Of a DNA stretch of 64,000 nt, positions 62,389 through 64,000 are shown piece after piece. This DNA comes from Flavobacteria bacterium MS024-3C. Its GTDB lineage: Bacteria; Bacteroidota; Bacteroidia; Flavobacteriales; Flavobacteriaceae. The stretch lies in assembly GCA_000173115.1 (NCBI GenBank), contig ABVW01000004.1, positions 1 through 64,000 on the forward strand. The letters are read 5' to 3'. The translations under genes were made by a program, and so were the position numbers. The notes beneath the pieces are model-generated. The model was not told the origin of the DNA. It worked only from the letters and a program-made list of their open reading frames with translations, and ran no database searches. Each line of letters begins with the position of its first letter. Position 1 is the stretch's first letter.

Positions 62389-63477
62389 CTATAGGTTTTT
62401 TGTCCAAGATTTTATCTGACTATTTTCTGTAAAAAACACCTTTAATACCACCTTTATTGCCGTGTATAATGGGATCGCTACCACCATTCCAGTAACGCCC
62501 CAAAGTAGGCCGCCACACAAAATAATTAAGAATATTTCCAGTGGGTGTGACTTCACACTTTTAGAAAAAATAAGGGGTTGCGACAAGAAATTATCTACCA
62601 ATTGTCCTATGATAAAACCGATCATTACATAGGTGGTTTTCGGTAAGATTATTTCATTAAATGAAGCGCCTAATTGACTGCTCATGGTTAAAAACATCAT
62701 GAGCATTCCACCCACTATTGGACCCACATATGGGATAAGATTTAGCAGGGCGCAAAGGAAGGCAATGACCATGGCGTTGGGCACAGAAAAAACACTCAAA
62801 ACAATACTGTAAATCACAAACAATATGAGTATTTGAAACAACAATCCTAAAAAATACCTAGACAGGAGGCTTTTAATTTTAGCAAAAGCCTCCTTGGTTT
62901 TAAGATTTTCTTTTGAAGGCACCCACATCAGAATGCCATTTTCAAACAATTCACTGTCTTTTAAGAAAAAGAAAGAGATAAAGGCCACCGAAAAGAGGCC
63001 TGCTCCAAAGTTCCCTAGAAGACCCAATACGGCGTTAAAAAACGCGGGTAGCTGCTCTAATGATAAAGTGGTGATTAAGCTACTGTCTTGAAATTGAGCA
63101 AATAAAGAATTGTTTTCTAGACCAAAATAGGCTGTGATTTCTGCATATAAGTCAGTAATACTACTTTTGAGGCCTTTAATATTCAATAGGCTTAGATTTT
63201 CCCCTTGTTGAACGAGTAAGGGAACTACCAGGGCAATAAGCATGGATAAAATACCTAATAAAATAGCCATAGTGCTTATAGCGGCTATAGTCCTATTAAA
63301 CCTGAGTTTGTTTTTTAGAAAAAGGGCAATGGGTCTCCCAATAAGGGATACAATGGCCGCTATGACTATATAAACTAAAACTGTTGTAATTGCATTTAGA
63401 AAATACAAACCAGCCAGAATAGCCACTACAATAGCCAGGGCCCTTAAAATCCCAGAAGAAATGATTTTTGCGTTCAT
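62389..63477 (-). CDS. AI-2E family transporter
   Basis: 362 residues with about eight transmembrane helices. The family pattern is SLIGRPIALFLKNKLRFNRT near the start, ALLNLIPYVGPIVGGMLMMF near residue 240, and a late LWGVTGMVVAIPLYTAIKVV. Members export small molecules or act as Na+/H+ antiporters; the substrate is not predictable. The ATG overlaps the rsmE stop by 4 bp. Confidence 0.92.
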   Translation of the reverse strand: MNAKIISSGILRALAIVVAILAGLYFLNAITTVLVYIVIAAIVSLIGRPIALFLKNKLRFNRTIAAISTMAILLGILSMLIALVVPLLVQQGENLSLLNIKGLKSSITDLYAEITAYFGLENNSLFAQFQDSSLITTLSLEQLPAFFNAVLGLLGNFGAGLFSVAFISFFFLKDSELFENGILMWVPSKENLKTKEAFAKIKSLLSRYFLGLLFQILILFVIYSIVLSVFSVPNAMVIAFLCALLNLIPYVGPIVGGMLMMFLTMSSQLGASFNEIILPKTTYVMIGFIIGQLVDNFLSQPLIFSKSVKSHPLEIFLIILCGGLLWGVTGMVVAIPLYTAIKVVLKVFFTENSQIKSWTKNL

Positions 63478-64000
63478 TCACTTTCATTTTGAGCTGCCAC
63501 AGAGGCGCAAGCGTATAAAGCAGCTGTTTCTGTTCTGAGTCTGGTGTTTCCAAAACTCACGGGTTTGCACCCTTTTTCTATGGCTTTTTTAATTTCTGAT
63601 AGGGAGAAATCTCCCTCAGGGCCAATGAAAATAGATAGTTTTTTATTTTTTAAATCTAGGGAATTTAAAGCTGTTTTCATCTTGTCTGCCTCACAATGCG
63701 CAAATAGCTTTTCTCCACTAATATCTTGATCCAAACATTTTTTTAAAGAAATGGCTGGGTGAAGCAAGGGCAAGTAGGCTTGTAGGGATTGCTTCATAGC
63801 ACTTAAAAGCACTTTTTCATATCGCTCCGCTTTGATCACTTTTCTTTCTGATTGATCGCATATTATGGGTGTGATACTAGAAAGCCCTATTTCAGTTGCT
63901 TTCTCTAAAAACCATTCGTAACGGTCGTTCATTTTAGTGGGCGCCACATAAAGATCTAAGGAATAGGGTTTTGGTGTTTGCAGATGAATTTCTATTAGAG
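63474..64000 (-). CDS. rsmE: 16S rRNA (uracil-1498 N3)-methyltransferase, 5' end cut off by window
   Basis: The frame is open to the window end, and the true start is outside. Visible: YVAPTKMNDRYEWFLEKATE, IGLSSITPIICDQSERKVIK, the deep-knot IFIGPEGDFSLSEIKKAIEK and SFGNTRLRTETAALYACA. It is a SPOUT-class enzyme that methylates U1498 of 16S rRNA. It is co-transcribed with the AI-2E transporter. Confidence 0.96.
   Translation of the reverse strand, partial: LIEIHLQTPKPYSLDLYVAPTKMNDRYEWFLEKATEIGLSSITPIICDQSERKVIKAERYEKVLLSAMKQSLQAYLPLLHPAISLKKCLDQDISGEKLFAHCEADKMKTALNSLDLKNKKLSIFIGPEGDFSLSEIKKAIEKGCKPVSFGNTRLRTETAALYACASVAAQNESE

Overview
The window looks like a chromosomal segment of a marine-type Bacteroidota bacterium of the family Flavobacteriaceae. 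The basis is AT-rich DNA, many start codons without a Shine-Dalgarno sequence, repeated matches to the Bacteroidetes promoter (TTTG, about 19 bp, then TAnnTTTG), and typical family gene sets: head-GIN/DUF4097 proteins in a sigma-factor operon, DUF3822, fused thrA with thrB and thrC, ClpC, and a 7TM-HDIG protein. Gene order, overlaps and codon use are those of an ordinary core genome except for one island.

Layout. 1-5.1 kb: truncated msrB, an MFS transporter with a suspected frameshift at its end, and a leftward ECF-sigma / putative anti-sigma / DUF4097 / GIN operon whose last gene is frameshifted. 5.3-10.6 kb: lon, cmk, rpsA. 10.7-16.3 kb: pyrR-pyrB, a small unknown gene, rnz, pdxH, ppk1. 16.3-21.2 kb: leftward miaE and dnaX, rightward RNase P RNA, leftward rsmD, DUF3822 and a companion gene. 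21.3-29.8 kb: RecD-like helicase, kdsB, acyltransferase, yebC, pterin dehydratase, a reductase-like gene, gcvT, a secreted M24 aminopeptidase and a PqqB-like MBL protein. 29.8-34.7 kb: leftward thrA-thrB-thrC preceded by a threonine-rich leader ORF (probable attenuator). 34.8-45.7 kb: clpC, gyrA, TPR protein, NlpC/P60-like protein lacking its cysteine, thiolase, 7TM-HDIG protein. 45.8-46.1 kb: tRNA-Ser, tRNA-Pro, tRNA-Arg. 55-64 kb: VF530, DoxX-like genes, methyltransferases, an MscS channel, a GMC dehydrogenase with its small subunit, AI-2E transporter and truncated rsmE.

The standout is an 8.9-kb integrative element (about 46057-54993) in the 3' end of tRNA-Arg(TCT). It is bounded by a perfect 62-bp direct repeat, with a tyrosine recombinase beside the right end. 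Inside, seven rightward cargo units (nearly all secreted, lipoprotein or membrane proteins) are each followed by an inverted copy of the 3' end of an integrase gene. Six of these are truncated tails and the seventh is the resident integrase itself. All share the 8-mer GGCATATC (the reverse complement spans the conserved D-M-P codons). Their stop-codon side is fixed and their other side varies from about 22 to 110 bp. Tails differ from each other mostly at synonymous positions, which suggests they come from several related integrases. Two cassettes also share a promoter and 5' leader. This looks like an integron-like array built by stepwise accretion at integrase 3' ends, and it is the best candidate here for an undescribed system.

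Other points: the threonine-leader attenuator, a Cys-to-Ala replacement in the NlpC/P60 protein, a four-cysteine motif in the GMC dehydrogenase, the 3' overlap of rnpB and rsmD, and two nearby suspected frameshifts that could be assembly errors. Everything is read from sequence alone, without searches.
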